Positions 43,339 through 52,911 of a stretch of 64,000 bases of DNA are shown one piece after another. Source of the DNA: Corynebacterium casei LMG S-19264 (GTDB taxonomy: Bacteria; Actinomycetota; Actinomycetes; Mycobacteriales; Mycobacteriaceae); contig NZ_CP004350.1 in assembly GCF_000550785.1 (NCBI RefSeq), forward strand, positions 1,530,009 through 1,594,008, written 5' to 3'. The position numbers were made by a program, and so were the translations under genes. The notes under the pieces are model-generated. The model saw only the letters and a list, made by a program, of their open reading frames with translations. It had not been told where the DNA came from and searched no databases. Every line of letters starts with the position of its first letter. The stretch's first letter is position 1.

Positions 43339-44028
43339 TCACCCCGAAATGCGGGCAAACCACGCGTAGACATCCTCAACCTTTGCGCCGTCCAGGTGCT
43401 TATTTCCGCTCAAATCCTTGATGTTGACCGCACCCTCAGGAATCTCCACCCCGTCGTGTTCTGGCAGCCCGATGACGTTGCATCCTGCCTTCAGCGCCGC
43501 GCGCATGCCGGTCGTGGAATCTTCAAACACCAAGGCATCAGACGGTGCTACACCGGCTCTGCGCGCTGCCTCAAGGTACATATCTGGCGCAGGTTTTCCT
43601 TCCGCCACTTCATCTCCACAGATGGTGTCAGTGAAAAAGTGCCGTCCAACGGTATCGATTGCGGAATCTGCCACGTGGCGGACGGTATTGGTGGTCACGA
43701 ACATTGGCATTTCATCGCTTTTGAGCTGCGTGAGCAGATTCTGAATCCCTGGAAATACCTCGAGGCGCTCGGCGAACAGCTCGTGCGTCTTGTTGAAAGT
43801 CAGTGCCTGGTACTTCGGAAAATCCTCTTCTGTGAGTTCAACACCGGCGGCCTCAGCGCAGATCCGCAGTGTGTTCTCAAATGTTGAACCAACAGTCAGT
43901 TGGCGTTGTTCGGGGGTCAGGCGCTTGCCCAGAATCTCTGAAAGGAAGTAGGTAGCTTCCTCCCACAGTAACTCCGAGTTGGTCAAGGTGCCGTCCATAT
44001 CCCAGAAAATGGCGAGAGGTTTCTTCAT
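43339..44028 (-). CDS. HAD-superfamily phosphatase, beta-phosphoglucomutase/YcjU-like
   Basis: A 229-residue haloacid-dehalogenase hydrolase. Motif I is FWDMDGTLTNSE with the nucleophile Asp and the general acid Asp. Motif II is the Thr in MFVTTNTVRHVAD, motif III the Lys in GEVAEGKPAPDMY and motif IV VFEDSTTGMRAAL. The helical cap between motifs I and II places it in subfamily I. The substrate is probably a small sugar or nucleotide phosphate. It lies 51 bases before hisE on the same strand, but a histidinol-phosphate role is not supported by sequence. Confidence 0.88.
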   Translation of the reverse strand: MKKPLAIFWDMDGTLTNSELLWEEATYFLSEILGKRLTPEQRQLTVGSTFENTLRICAEAAGVELTEEDFPKYQALTFNKTHELFAERLEVFPGIQNLLTQLKSDEMPMFVTTNTVRHVADSAIDTVGRHFFTDTICGDEVAEGKPAPDMYLEAARRAGVAPSDALVFEDSTTGMRAALKAGCNVIGLPEHDGVEIPEGAVNIKDLSGNKHLDGAKVEDVYAWFARISG

Positions 44029-44109
44029 GAATTTAGTGCTAGTACTTTTCTTGTCGTAGGAAAATCCGGGCGTGTCTTGCGCACACCTTTAATCCCCGCC
44101 CACCCGAAC

Positions 44110-44141
44110 AACACGGGCAACACGGGCAACACGGGCAACAC
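44110..44141. repeat. Short tandem repeat, 9-bp unit
   Basis: AACACGGGC occurs three times in a row (44110-44136), followed by a partial copy AACAC. It lies in the 132-bp gap between the HAD gene and the upstream hypothetical gene. Confidence 0.85.
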
Positions 44142-44160
44142 TAGGATAATTTCGCTGGTG

Positions 44161-44541
44161 CTAGTCCAGCTCTGGAAGCTCGCTCAAGGCTTCATCATCA
44201 GCGCCGGTATCAGCAGCTGCTTGAGCGATGAGCTCATTGAGTTCCTGCTTTTCTTCAGGCTCAATGATTGCGTCTTCGTTCTTGCGGTTGAATGCCTCAA
44301 GCTCGTCCAAGAAAGGGACAACTGCGCCCTTGAGCTGACTGCCAGTTGGATCATCAGGGATTGCATCAAAGGCATCAAAGAGACGCTCGAGGATTGTACG
44401 AAGAGCTGGTAGTGCCTTGGGATCGAATGGCTGATCCCAAAATTCCTTCTCTTCTTCATTGAGGTAGTCACCCGTCGCGAATGACTCCAGATTGCTTAGA
44501 AACTCATCAATTTGTGGCTGATAGGTAGCGCGAATGCTCAT
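44161..44541 (-). CDS. Acidic protein of unknown function
   Basis: A 126-residue, highly acidic, mostly helical protein with no recognised domain. It starts MSIRATYQPQIDEFLSNLES and ends ADDEALSELPELD. There are no cysteines, no membrane segment and no signal peptide. The start has AGGGGAC about 10 bases upstream. It begins 20 bases after the mshC stop, so it is probably the third gene of a uppP-mshC unit. Nothing in the sequence links it to mycothiol. Confidence 0.7.
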   Translation of the reverse strand: MSIRATYQPQIDEFLSNLESFATGDYLNEEEKEFWDQPFDPKALPALRTILERLFDAFDAIPDDPTGSQLKGAVVPFLDELEAFNRKNEDAIIEPEEKQELNELIAQAAADTGADDEALSELPELD

Positions 44542-44561
44542 GTGGTTATTGTCCCCTAAAA

Positions 44562-45833
44562 CTATGAAATGCGCACGCCCAGCAGACCATCAACTGCCAC
44601 AGCTACCACCGCAGCTGCCTCTGGCGTCGATGGATTCTTCGCCCACTCATCGACAGCAAGCAATGCTCCAGCGGTATCCAGATCATTCGCTAGTCGCTCA
44701 CGAAGTGAAGCTACCGCTGCTTCTGCAGCTGCCATCGCGCCATCAGCGTCGATATCAGCATTGGCATCGGCAGAGTTCTGAGCGTTGGAGACAGCCTCAC
44801 GCCAAGCGTTAAGGCGGGCAACACCTGTGTTCAAGACCTCATCCGACCAGTCACGGTCATCGCGGTAGTGATTGGTGTAAAGGCCCAGGCGGATCGCAGA
44901 AGGGTCAATCCCCTGCTCCACCAACTTGTGCACGAAGACTAGGTTGCCCAAAGACTTCGACATCTTGGTGCCTTCCAGTCCAATCATGCCGGCATGGACA
45001 TAGAACTGCGCCATGCGGTCAACGCCGTGACCCGCCTCAGCGTGCGCTGCCGAGTACTCATGATGAGGGAACTTCAGGTCAGAACCGCCGCCCTGAATCA
45101 AAAACGAAGAACCCAAACGGTTGGTGGCAATCGCCGAACACTCAACGTGCCAGCCGGGGCGGCCTGCGCCGAATGGTGATTCCCAGGAAGGCTCTCCTTC
45201 GCGCGCAGCGCGCCAGAGCAAAGCATCCAAAGGATCCTTCTTGCCCGCGCGGTCAGGGTCGCCACCGCGCTCCGCAAAGAACTTCTTCATCGTTTCGCGG
45301 TCATAGTTGGACTCATAGCCGAACTGTGCGGTCGCGTCAACTGATGCATAAACGTCAGGGAAGTCCGGATCATCGACCACGTAGGCCGCGCCATTGTCCA
45401 ACAGTTTCTGGGTCAGCCCGATGACTTCATCGACAGACTCAATCGCCCCGATGTAGTCCTGCGGTGGCAAAACAGCCAATTGTTCCATGTCTGAACGGAA
45501 CAAATCTACCTGGCTGTCGCCCAGATCGCGCCAATCAACACCATCACGTTCTGCGCGTTCAAATAGTGGATCATCGACGTCGGTGATGTTTTGCACGTAG
45601 TGCACCTTATGACCCTGGTCCAGCAGCATTCGATAGATAACGTCAAAGGTCACATATGTTGCAGCATGGCCAAGGTGGGTGGAGTCATAGGGCGTAATGC
45701 CGCACACGTACATCGTGGCGGTATCGCCTTCAACGTGTACTGGCTTTGTTTTCTCATCTGCAGAGTCGTACAACTTTAGCGATGCAGCGGTGCCCGGTAC
45801 GGATGGAACTGAAGGAATTGGCCAAGATTTCAT
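44562..45833 (-). CDS. mshC: Cysteine:1D-myo-inosityl 2-amino-2-deoxy-alpha-D-glucopyranoside ligase
   Basis: Ligates cysteine to GlcN-inositol in mycothiol synthesis. The 423-residue protein is a cysteinyl-tRNA synthetase relative: the zinc/active-site [20 protein letters not shown] (HIGH-like HLGH), WHVECSAIA and [11 protein letters not shown] (KMSKS). It is shorter than CysS and lacks the anticodon-binding end, which marks MshC. The frame extends to 45854. The ATG at 45833 gives the usual MKSWPIP start and has TACGAT 7 bases upstream. It follows uppP by 33 bases. Confidence 0.95.
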   Translation of the reverse strand: MKSWPIPSVPSVPGTAASLKLYDSADEKTKPVHVEGDTATMYVCGITPYDSTHLGHAATYVTFDVIYRMLLDQGHKVHYVQNITDVDDPLFERAERDGVDWRDLGDSQVDLFRSDMEQLAVLPPQDYIGAIESVDEVIGLTQKLLDNGAAYVVDDPDFPDVYASVDATAQFGYESNYDRETMKKFFAERGGDPDRAGKKDPLDALLWRAAREGEPSWESPFGAGRPGWHVECSAIATNRLGSSFLIQGGGSDLKFPHHEYSAAHAEAGHGVDRMAQFYVHAGMIGLEGTKMSKSLGNLVFVHKLVEQGIDPSAIRLGLYTNHYRDDRDWSDEVLNTGVARLNAWREAVSNAQNSADANADIDADGAMAAAEAAVASLRERLANDLDTAGALLAVDEWAKNPSTPEAAAVVAVAVDGLLGVRIS

Positions 45834-45866
45834 GCCTGCCATCGTACCTAGCATTCGCTTAAAGGT

Positions 45867-46739
45867 TTAATAAGGCTGCAGTACTCCGATGGCCAGCAGA
45901 ATCATGACGAAGATGCCGACTGGGATGCGGTATGCCGCAAACCATTCGAAGGAGTGGTTGGAGACAAACTTCAGCAACCAAGCAATCGATGCATAACCAA
46001 CAACAAAGGCAATGGATGTACCCACTAGAAGCTGCATGCCTGATGCTGCCTGACCTGCTGCCGGATCAAAGGCATCAGGAAGCGAGAAAAGGCCCGAAGC
46101 AAGAACCGCTGGGATAGCTAGCAAGAAGGAGAAACGGGTTGCTACCTCACGGTCGAGTCCCAGGAACAAACCACCTGAAATGGTGCCGCCGGAGCGGGAA
46201 ACGCCTGGAATAAGTGCCAGACACTGACACAGGCCCATGACAATAGCGTCTTTCATGGTCAGATCATCGAATCCCCGGTTCTTCTTACCAACGCGCTCTG
46301 CGACGATAAAGACCAACGAGAACAGGATCAGCATGGACGCAGTAATCCACAGGTTGCGCAGGGCATCACGGATCAGGTCCTTGCCCAGCAGGCCAAGAAT
46401 GCCGATTGGGATGGAACCGACGATGACAAACCAGCCCATCTTCCAATCTTGCCCACGGGATTCCTTGTCCACCCAGCCCTTGAACCAGCCGGTGAGGATT
46501 TGCCAGATCATCTTGGCAAAGAAAACCACTACGGCCAGCTCAGTGCCCAGCTGGATAACGGCGGTGAAGGAAGCACCAGCATCCTGCCCCCAGAACAGCT
46601 CGGAGACGATCCTCAAGTGGCCAGAGGAGCTGACGGGAAGGAATTCGGTAAGGCCCTGGACGATGGACAAGACGATGACCTGAATCCAGGACATGTCCGT
46701 CATCTCGGTTGTAGATTGCGCAAGAGTGAGATTTTCCAC
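45867..46739 (-). CDS. uppP: Undecaprenyl-diphosphatase UppP/BacA
   Basis: Dephosphorylates undecaprenyl diphosphate to recycle the cell-wall lipid carrier, and gives bacitracin resistance. The 290-residue membrane protein has the active-site motifs [17 protein letters not shown] and [18 protein letters not shown] and about eight membrane segments. The GTG at 46739 is preceded by TAGGCT 7 bases upstream (minus strand, 46747-46752), so it is probably leaderless. It is divergent from the lipoprotein gene, 63 bp away. Confidence 0.93.
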   Translation of the reverse strand: MENLTLAQSTTEMTDMSWIQVIVLSIVQGLTEFLPVSSSGHLRIVSELFWGQDAGASFTAVIQLGTELAVVVFFAKMIWQILTGWFKGWVDKESRGQDWKMGWFVIVGSIPIGILGLLGKDLIRDALRNLWITASMLILFSLVFIVAERVGKKNRGFDDLTMKDAIVMGLCQCLALIPGVSRSGGTISGGLFLGLDREVATRFSFLLAIPAVLASGLFSLPDAFDPAAGQAASGMQLLVGTSIAFVVGYASIAWLLKFVSNHSFEWFAAYRIPVGIFVMILLAIGVLQPY

Positions 46740-46802
46740 GCGGGTAAGCCTACCCCGAACACGGTTCTTAGCTGGTAATTCCAGGTGATAGAATGAACCA
46801 TC

Positions 46803-47846
46803 GTGTATTCATCCTCTGGTGCAAAAAAGTTTTTAGTCGGCGCAGTGGCGGCATCGTCGCTGGTCATCACAGCTTGTGGTTATAACCCCAATGAAGGCAG
46901 TGACACGGAGGTGCAAGGCAACGCGACCCCGGCAGCCTCACCGGAGGCAAGCAATCCTGCTGGTAGCGTCGAAGAACACGCCGAAATTAGTGATATCGAT
47001 CATGTCGGCGACACACTCGCTGTCCGTTCGGGCGACACCATCACTTTTGGTTCTGCCGATTCCCTGGGCGATCCACTTCATATCTCTCCGGAATGCGGCG
47101 ATCTGACCTCTTCTGCAGGTAATTTCTTCATCGGCTGCGGTGACAAGGTCTACAAGATTGACCCTGAGAATCCTGGCGAACCGCGCATTATTCCAGTGGA
47201 CGTAGAATTCCCAGTTACTGCAGCAACCGAGCTTTCCACAGGGGAGCTATTCCTGGCTTCCGACGAAGCCGCTGAGATCGTCATCTATAAAAACGGCGAC
47301 GTTATTGATGATTTCAAGGTCGAGGATCCAACTGATCAGTTGTTGGCAATCCCCAACCGTGACGGCGTGGATAACGTAGTACGCACTTATGGCGCAGATA
47401 CCACCATTCAGAGCTTGGACTGGGAGAACTCCCGCGAAGGCGGACGTCTTCGCGCAGGACTCGGTTTGGGTCAGGCAACGGTCGGTGAAGACGGCACCAT
47501 CTTGGTCTCGGACACTGTTGGTGGCCGTTTGATGGTTTATACCTCTGAAGACGTCATCCGCCAGCACCAGTTCGGCCCAGTCGATGGCAGCCCTTGGGGT
47601 GTGAGCTGGGATGAAGAACGTCAGATTGCGTGGATTACCACCACTGACAACAACCTTGTCCACGGATTTGATATCTCCACCGGTGTGCCTGAGCTGGTCA
47701 CCACCTTGGATACGGTTGCTGATGCGCAGCATATTGAAGCGCTGAACAACGGTGACTTGGTTATCGGTTCCGCATCAGGTGACGGTTTGCAAACAATTCC
47801 GGCTACGGAAGTCAATGACACCGTGGACAATCCTGAACAGTCCTAG
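46803..47846 (+). CDS. Secreted lipoprotein with predicted beta-propeller fold
   Basis: A 347-residue protein. The signal peptide ends in the lipobox LVITAC, with the lipidated Cys at residue 25. A Pro/Ala/Ser-rich linker follows, then repeated strands with [29 protein letters not shown] and [21 protein letters not shown], which look like propeller blades of the NHL/YncE kind. Homologues are conserved in Corynebacterium, as I recall, without known function. The GTG start has TAGAAT (46789-46794) 8 bases upstream, so it is probably leaderless. A terminator follows directly. Confidence 0.85.
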   Translation: MYSSSGAKKFLVGAVAASSLVITACGYNPNEGSDTEVQGNATPAASPEASNPAGSVEEHAEISDIDHVGDTLAVRSGDTITFGSADSLGDPLHISPECGDLTSSAGNFFIGCGDKVYKIDPENPGEPRIIPVDVEFPVTAATELSTGELFLASDEAAEIVIYKNGDVIDDFKVEDPTDQLLAIPNRDGVDNVVRTYGADTTIQSLDWENSREGGRLRAGLGLGQATVGEDGTILVSDTVGGRLMVYTSEDVIRQHQFGPVDGSPWGVSWDEERQIAWITTTDNNLVHGFDISTGVPELVTTLDTVADAQHIEALNNGDLVIGSASGDGLQTIPATEVNDTVDNPEQS

Positions 47847-47879
47847 AATCCAAAGCCACAAAGAAAATCTTGAAATAGT

Positions 47880-47914
47880 TTTAAAGGCTCCGACGCTTGC
47901 TCGGAGCCTTTAAA
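47880..47914 (+). terminator. Terminator between the lipoprotein gene and pyrD
   Basis: TTTAAAGGCTCCGA (47880-47893) pairs perfectly with TCGGAGCCTTTAAA (47901-47914) around CGCTTGC. pyrD begins 24 bases later, so the hairpin may also lie in the pyrD leader. Confidence 0.75.
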
Positions 47915-47938
47915 CCACCCCGGAAGGTACAAGCACTG

Positions 47939-49081
47939 ATGAATTTTGTTAACAAGCTCGGATCAAATGCAGGCCGTTTGGCTACGGCGGCACGCCAGGG
48001 GGCATATGATGTCGCGCTGAAGACGATGTTCAAGATTGATCCTGAGCACATTCACATCATGGCGAACCAGCTCATGGGTGGAATCAATCGCTTCTCACCT
48101 GCCTACAAGGTTTTGGGTGCAGTCCTGCCGGTTAATGACCCAGTGCTGGAACAGGAAGTCTTTGGCGTGCACTTTCCTCGCCCACTCGGATTGGCTGCGG
48201 GTTTTGATAAGAACGCAGCGGCCGCTGACTCTTGGTCAGCAGTTGGCTTTGGCTACGCGGAGCTAGGCACTATTACCGCGAAGGGACAGCCGGGCAACCC
48301 ACAGCCTCGCCTGTTCCGTCTTCCCGAAGATAAGGCAATCCTGAACCGCATGGGGTTCAACAACGCTGGCGCATCTGAGGCAGCCCGCAATCTGCATAAG
48401 CGCAAGACTGACAGCATCATCGGCATCAATATCGGCAAGACCAAGCTGACTCCGGCGGAAGAGGCTGTTGATGACTACCGGCGTTCCGCCTCTCTTCTGG
48501 GCGATCTGGCAAACTTCCTGGTGGTCAATGTTTCCTCCCCTAATACCCCGGGATTGCGTGACTTGCAGGCTGTTGAGTCATTGCGCCCAATTCTCAGGGC
48601 GGTCCAGGAATCTACTTCCGTTCCTGTTCTCGTCAAAATTGCTCCGGATCTTTCCGATGAAGACGTGGATGCGGTAGCTGACCTCGCTGTTGAGTTGGGT
48701 CTGGCCGGCATCGTCGCAACCAACACCACAATCTCGCGTGAGGGCCTTAACTCCGACGACCAATTCGTACGCGAGATGGGCGCTGGCGGTATTTCTGGTG
48801 CCCCAGTTGCGGCGCGCTCGCTTGAGGTTCTTAAGCGCCTCTACGCACGTGTTGGTGGCAAGCTAGTCATCATTTCCGTGGGTGGTATTTCTACTCCTGA
48901 ACAAGCCTGGGAAAGGATCACCAGCGGCGCTTCCCTGCTTCAGGGATACACCGGCCTGATTTACGGCGGACCAGACTGGATTCGGGATATTCACAAGGGA
49001 ATTGCTGCCCAGATTCGCGCGCACGGACTCAGCAACATCACTGAGGCAATCGGCTCCAACTTGCACTGGAAGCGCGTCTAA
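47939..49081 (+). CDS. pyrD: Dihydroorotate dehydrogenase (quinone), class 2
   Basis: Oxidises dihydroorotate to orotate in pyrimidine synthesis, passing electrons to menaquinone. The 380-residue protein has an N-terminal helical membrane-docking domain typical of class 2, then [44 protein letters not shown] with the catalytic Ser, [19 protein letters not shown] and FMN-binding [14 protein letters not shown] and [16 protein letters not shown] longer frame starts at 47897 inside the terminator. The ATG at 47939 has GGAAGG upstream. Confidence 0.96.
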   Translation: MNFVNKLGSNAGRLATAARQGAYDVALKTMFKIDPEHIHIMANQLMGGINRFSPAYKVLGAVLPVNDPVLEQEVFGVHFPRPLGLAAGFDKNAAAADSWSAVGFGYAELGTITAKGQPGNPQPRLFRLPEDKAILNRMGFNNAGASEAARNLHKRKTDSIIGINIGKTKLTPAEEAVDDYRRSASLLGDLANFLVVNVSSPNTPGLRDLQAVESLRPILRAVQESTSVPVLVKIAPDLSDEDVDAVADLAVELGLAGIVATNTTISREGLNSDDQFVREMGAGGISGAPVAARSLEVLKRLYARVGGKLVIISVGGISTPEQAWERITSGASLLQGYTGLIYGGPDWIRDIHKGIAAQIRAHGLSNITEAIGSNLHWKRV

Positions 49082-49094
49082 AGGCTTAAACGTA

Positions 49095-49134
49095 CAAGGG
49101 CGCTTCACCATGTGAATGTGGTGAAGCGCCCTTG
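49095..49134. terminator. Bidirectional terminator after pyrD
   Basis: CAAGGGCGCTTCACCA (49095-49110) pairs with TGGTGAAGCGCCCTTG (49119-49134). It lies between convergent genes. Confidence 0.85.
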
Positions 49135-49172
49135 ATTTATCTAAGCCTTCGGTTCTAATGGACCTCGGTGTG

Positions 49173-49589
49173 TTAGGCCTTCGGCATGACAGAACGGCGC
49201 AGAATCAGTGCGCAGATAAGCGCAGCGCCGCCGTATAGAACCAAGAATGCCTGGTGCTGCACGAGGTAGATTTCTTGTGGAACAAAGCGGCTGCCGATGA
49301 TAAGAAGCACGGCGACCGCAAGAGCAACCACCTGAGTCATGCTTGCTTTCTGGTCTCTTCTTACCGTGGCGAAGCCACCAACCAACAATGCCGCGATAAC
49401 GATGGCTACGCGGATTGGGGTCCAAGCAAAGGGTGCGGCCCAACCGTCAGTAAACACAGCAACTAGTGCCAAAAGGAATAGCACTGCGGCCAGTGCCATG
49501 AATGCGCCGCCGACGCGAACCTGAATTGGAATGCTCACGCCGGGGTTGTCGCCAGAACGCTGAGTGGACTTAGGGGAATTCTTTGCCAT
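49173..49589 (-). CDS. Small four-helix membrane protein of unknown function
   Basis: A 138-residue protein with a polar N-terminus of about 25 residues and four predicted membrane segments (FMALAAVLFLLALVAVF, VAIVIAALLVGG, VVALAVAVLLIIGS and FLVLYGGAALICALIL). Short charged loops (RRDQKAS, RRSVMPKA) suggest both termini are inside. No family is recognised. It lies 24 bases after the PEBP gene on the same strand. Confidence 0.75.
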   Translation of the reverse strand: MAKNSPKSTQRSGDNPGVSIPIQVRVGGAFMALAAVLFLLALVAVFTDGWAAPFAWTPIRVAIVIAALLVGGFATVRRDQKASMTQVVALAVAVLLIIGSRFVPQEIYLVQHQAFLVLYGGAALICALILRRSVMPKA

Positions 49590-49613
49590 AGATAGTTAGA
49601 TTAACTGGTCGAA

Positions 49614-50150
49614 CTACTTTTGTTCGTACCAACCCCACAAAATGGAGCGACCCAGCGTGTGGAAGTAGAGATTGAAGCCCAACACCGTCGGTGAAGCGTC
49701 AGGATCAATGTCAAGGGTCTCTACATCCAGCGCGTGCACCGCAAAGAGGTAGCGGTGTGGCGCGTGGCCTGCTGGTGGCTGCGGACCGTAGTATTCGCGC
49801 TGGCCGCCGTCATGCTTCAAAGAAACTACACCTTCGATACCAAGGTCGGCCGAGGAACCGGCACCTTGTGGCAGCTCCGTGACATCAGCGGGGATGTTGA
49901 ATGCTGCCCAATGCCAAAAGCCCGCACCGGTTGGTGCATCTGGATCCAGCAGGGTTACAGCCAGAGACTTTGTGCCCTCCGGAAGATGCGACCACTCCAG
50001 CTGCGGAGAGATGTTGGATGGTGCACGGAACTTCTCCTCCAGCTCATCGCCGTCGACAAAGTCTGTGGATGCGAGGGCAAAAGTTGGTGGGTTGCCCAAT
50101 GCTTCGTACGGGTCTGGTCCTGGGAATCGTGGTTCGTTGTAGGTAGTCAT
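49614..50150 (-). CDS. YbhB/YbcL-type PEBP (Raf kinase inhibitor-like) protein
   Basis: A 178-residue cytoplasmic protein of the phosphatidylethanolamine-binding family. It has the ligand-site signature LAVTLLDPDAPTGAGFWHWAAFNIP (shown by residues near 70, in part), with the DPDAP and H-W elements, then YGPQPPAGHAPHRYLFAVHAL. The bacterial role is unclear. The frame begins at a GTG at 50174. The ATG at 50150 (MTTYNEPRFPGPDPY) is chosen because it gives the N-terminus I recall for corynebacterial relatives, but there is no clear Shine-Dalgarno for either. Confidence 0.85.
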   Translation of the reverse strand: MTTYNEPRFPGPDPYEALGNPPTFALASTDFVDGDELEEKFRAPSNISPQLEWSHLPEGTKSLAVTLLDPDAPTGAGFWHWAAFNIPADVTELPQGAGSSADLGIEGVVSLKHDGGQREYYGPQPPAGHAPHRYLFAVHALDVETLDIDPDASPTVLGFNLYFHTLGRSILWGWYEQK

Positions 50151-50343
50151 AAATCCATTTGTACCCGACATCACAGAACTTTTCCGCGAGCTTTAGCGTC
50201 TCATCATCCTTCTGCGGCAGTTGTTGCGTAACCTTCCCGCATCTTTTCTTCCTAGGCAATTCAAAAATTAAACTAACACCGATGTGTTTTCAAAAGTCAG
50301 ATTCAAGACAATTCGGGACATAAATATAGGTTGACGTGGCGAT

Positions 50344-50373
50344 TTGTCACCTGCAGTGGCTTAACGCTAGAGT
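50344..50373 (+). promoter_or_regulatory. Promoter of tRNA-Leu
   Basis: TTGTCA (50344-50349) and TAGAGT (50368-50373), spaced by 18, end about 43 bases before the mature tRNA. The remaining 240 bp of this gap showed no other signal. Confidence 0.5.
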
Positions 50374-50416
50374 TAGTCCGTGCCTAACGGAGCATTATGC
50401 CTCGTTGAAACACCCA

Positions 50417-50502
50417 GCCCGGGTGGCGGAATGGCAGACGCGCTAGCTTGAGGTGCTAGTGTCCTATTAACGGACGTGGGGGTTCAAGTCCCCCTCCGGG
50501 CA
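50417..50502 (+). tRNA. tRNA-Leu (GAG)
   Basis: An 86-base class II tRNA. The acceptor GCCCGGG pairs with TCCGGGC (one G-T), the anticodon stem is CTAGC/GCTAG with loop TTGAGGT (anticodon GAG at 50450-50452), there is a long variable arm (GTCC...GGAC), and the T-arm contains GGTTCAAGTCC. The CCA end is not encoded in full. Confidence 0.95.
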
Positions 50503-50512
50503 CAGAATTTTT

Positions 50513-50556
50513 AGAGGTTCTGGATTGCGAAAACGCAGTTCAGAACCTCTTTTTTA
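50513..50556 (+). terminator. Terminator after tRNA-Leu
   Basis: AGAGGTTCTG (50513-50522) pairs with CAGAACCTCT (50541-50550), followed by TTTTT. Confidence 0.88.
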
Positions 50557-50667
50557 CGCCTGTGTGGTCCAACTGCTGGCGGCGCCGTCATAGGCATCGT
50601 ACCGGATGGCGATATGACCGAAGGTCTGGATTAGAAGGCGGCATAGGTGCGAGTAGTATTACTGCCC

Positions 50668-51408
50668 GTGTCATCAATTGCTTCCTGGTTAAAAAGTTTC
50701 GCAGAGTTCATTTCAGGACTGTGTAAGGATGCTGTCGCCTCAATTCGCCAGTGGAGCCCAGCGCGCAAGATGACTGTCGCCGTCGCCGTCATTGCACTAG
50801 TTGCGCTAATTCTCTTTGTCGATCTCCCCGGTATCGGCGAGCTTCGTACGTGGGCAGATGGGGCCGGATCATGGTTCATCGTGCTGTTCTGGATCGGCTA
50901 CGTCGTTCTCACTCTGTTTCCGCTCCCCCGAACTTTATGGACGGTATCGGCCGGCCTGCTCTTTGGTCCAGCAACGGGACTGTTGATCGCACTGACTGCA
51001 TTGACGGCATCCGCGATTATCGCGCTGCTCGTCGTTCGTGGGCTGCTGGGAGATTGGATGCGGCCAAGGCTTAAGCACCCTGCTGTCGCCGGAATTAACG
51101 CGCGTTTAGAGCGTCGTGGATGGTTGGCTATTGCATCACTCAGGCTAGTAGCCGGTGTCCCCTTCTCTTTGCTTAATTACGCTGCCGCGCTGACATCAAT
51201 TCCGGTTGGGCAATTCGCTATCGCAACAGCCGTTGGATCGATACCAACTACGGCCATCGGTGTCTTCTTTGGTGACTTGTTGACTGGGCAAACCCATCCG
51301 GGAATCGTGGTCGCAATGGTTGTGTGCGCACTGCTGGGAATCGGCGGATTAATACTCGACGCGCGCATGCCAGTTGCAGAAGCAGGTCAAGGCAAGACAG
51401 TAGACTAA
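50668..51408 (+). CDS. TVP38/TMEM64-family (DedA-like) membrane protein
   Basis: A 246-residue integral membrane protein of the VTT/DedA superfamily. Seen are LTLFPLPRTLWTVSAGLLFGPATG, the re-entrant-loop signature with F-P-x-P and G-x-x-F-G, RLERRGWLAIASLRLVAGVPFSLLNYAAALT, and the closing GDLL. Family members are linked to lipid scrambling or transport. GTG at 50668 has TAGTAT (50654-50659) 8 bases upstream and no Shine-Dalgarno, so it is taken as a leaderless start. An earlier GTG lies at 50647. It ends 5 bases before the next gene. Confidence 0.85.
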   Translation: MSSIASWLKSFAEFISGLCKDAVASIRQWSPARKMTVAVAVIALVALILFVDLPGIGELRTWADGAGSWFIVLFWIGYVVLTLFPLPRTLWTVSAGLLFGPATGLLIALTALTASAIIALLVVRGLLGDWMRPRLKHPAVAGINARLERRGWLAIASLRLVAGVPFSLLNYAAALTSIPVGQFAIATAVGSIPTTAIGVFFGDLLTGQTHPGIVVAMVVCALLGIGGLILDARMPVAEAGQGKTVD

Positions 51409-51413
51409 ATTGC

Positions 51414-52007
51414 ATGTTAGCTGTCCACGCACGTTACCGAGGCCGCGCTACGAGGCGCGCAGAATTAGTTGAACGCTCCGCCGCTGCACTGTCTACGTTG
51501 GATGGAGTCGGTGAGTTTGAGTTCCTCGGCGTTGAAGATATTTGCGCCGATGTAGACACCGCCACAGCAGTGTGCGAGGTTGTCATGGCATTGCTTGCCG
51601 ATGGCTCCTGGGCCATCTCCATTGGCGTCTCAGGCAGTGATGCTAAGAAGACTGCAACGGAGGGACTGAAACCAGCCGCACGTCCCGGTCAGGTCTATGC
51701 CACGGTAGAGCCCACTGTGGCTGCCGGCACGGGTTCGAAAGATGCAAAGGAGAAAGCCAAGAAGGACTCCGCGAATATTGTTTCGGCCTTCGCACTGTTG
51801 AGCTTCGTTCTTGGCAAGCGCACAGCCGAAGGCCGTGAAGCGACTTCTCTGGTTCGTTCAGGGCTGAATCAGAATGAGGCTGCCGAGGAATTGGGTATCT
51901 CTAAACAAGCGATGTCCCAGCGCCTCCAGGCCGCTGGCTGGGCGGCAGAGGGCGCCGGATGGCAGCTGGCAGTCAACCTCATTGCAGCGGCTGACTTGGA
52001 CGCCTAA
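51414..52007 (+). CDS. HTH DNA-binding protein of unknown function
   Basis: A 197-residue protein whose C-terminal third has a clear helix-turn-helix, NQNEAAEELGISKQAMSQRL (residues 152-171), followed by AGWAAEGAGWQLA. The N-terminal part (VGEFEFLGVEDICADVD and GSWAISIGVSG) forms an alpha/beta domain, and a Lys/Ala/Asp-rich helix (SKDAKEKAKKDSANIV) links the two. It may sense a ligand, but no family is named with confidence. TAGACT (51401-51406) ends 7 bases before the ATG, so it probably also has a leaderless message of its own inside the end of the preceding gene. Confidence 0.75.
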   Translation: MLAVHARYRGRATRRAELVERSAAALSTLDGVGEFEFLGVEDICADVDTATAVCEVVMALLADGSWAISIGVSGSDAKKTATEGLKPAARPGQVYATVEPTVAAGTGSKDAKEKAKKDSANIVSAFALLSFVLGKRTAEGREATSLVRSGLNQNEAAEELGISKQAMSQRLQAAGWAAEGAGWQLAVNLIAAADLDA

Positions 52008-52012
52008 AGCCC

Positions 52013-52864
52013 CTACATCAGGTCGTGCTTGGAAAGCTCTGGTGTGGTCACGAAATCAACGAGCCGCTCGACTGCACCAATGAGAGTTGAATCCAGATCA
52101 CGGAAGCTGTTGACCGAGTTATAGACCCGGCGCCAGCCTTCCTTGGGGTCAGACCAGCCCAGGCGTTCGCACACTCCCGTTTTCCAGTCCTCGCCGTAGG
52201 GAACCTCGGGCCAAGCTTTGATTCCAACAGCCTGGGGCTTAACCGCAGCCCAGATATCAATAAAGGGGTGACCAGTGACCAGGACATGCTCGCCTACGGT
52301 CTCGGTCATGCGGGTTTCTTTCGAGCCTTTCACCAAGTGATCGGCTAAGACACCAACACGGCGGTCTTTTTGCGGCTGGAATTCTGCGAGGCGTTCTTCA
52401 AGATTGTCCAGTCCCTCGAGGTATTCAACAACAACGCCTTCGACTCTAAGGTCATGACCCCAGACCTTTTCCACGATCGCGGCATCGTGAATGCCTTCTA
52501 CCCAGATGCGCGATGGTGCAGCAACTTTAGCTTCGAGATTTTCCACTCTGCGTGAACCGGAGTTGGACTTAGTCTCCGTTTGTCGCGGCGCCACATAACG
52601 CTTCAGTGAGACTCGCTTGCCCTCGAGCAAGAATCCACCCTTAATGAGGTTAAATACGCGCTGTGCACCACGGCGGTCCTCCAAGCGGATCACGTCGCCA
52701 TAAACGGTCTTATCAACGCCCATGACCGCACCAACGAAGTCATCGCCGAAGACTTCGACCACCATGCCAGGTTTTGCTGGCACCACCGGATATTCCACTG
52801 GCTTGCTTCGGGCATGCCCACCGAGAATATCGCCTGCATAAGGATCGCGGGAAGAAAAACTCAT
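52013..52864 (-). CDS. DUF3097-family protein
   Basis: A 283-residue soluble protein conserved in actinobacteria as DUF3097, function unknown. It has an N-terminal beta-rich domain (GMVVEVFGDDFVGAVMGVDKT and VIRLEDRRGAQRVFNL) and a C-terminal domain with RIWVEGIHDAAIVEKVWG, DRRVGVLADHLVKGSKE and LVTGHPFIDIWAAVKP, which look Toprim-like (acidic E near the start and a later HPFID). That comparison is mine and untested. The ATG at 52864 has TAAAAT 7 bases upstream (minus strand, 52872-52877) and shares a 47-bp divergent promoter with the next gene. Confidence 0.85.
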   Translation of the reverse strand: MSFSSRDPYAGDILGGHARSKPVEYPVVPAKPGMVVEVFGDDFVGAVMGVDKTVYGDVIRLEDRRGAQRVFNLIKGGFLLEGKRVSLKRYVAPRQTETKSNSGSRRVENLEAKVAAPSRIWVEGIHDAAIVEKVWGHDLRVEGVVVEYLEGLDNLEERLAEFQPQKDRRVGVLADHLVKGSKETRMTETVGEHVLVTGHPFIDIWAAVKPQAVGIKAWPEVPYGEDWKTGVCERLGWSDPKEGWRRVYNSVNSFRDLDSTLIGAVERLVDFVTTPELSKHDLM

Positions 52865-52911
52865 GCCGAGCATTTTATCGCTCTAACACTCGTCTATTAG
52901 ACTGGCTCGCC

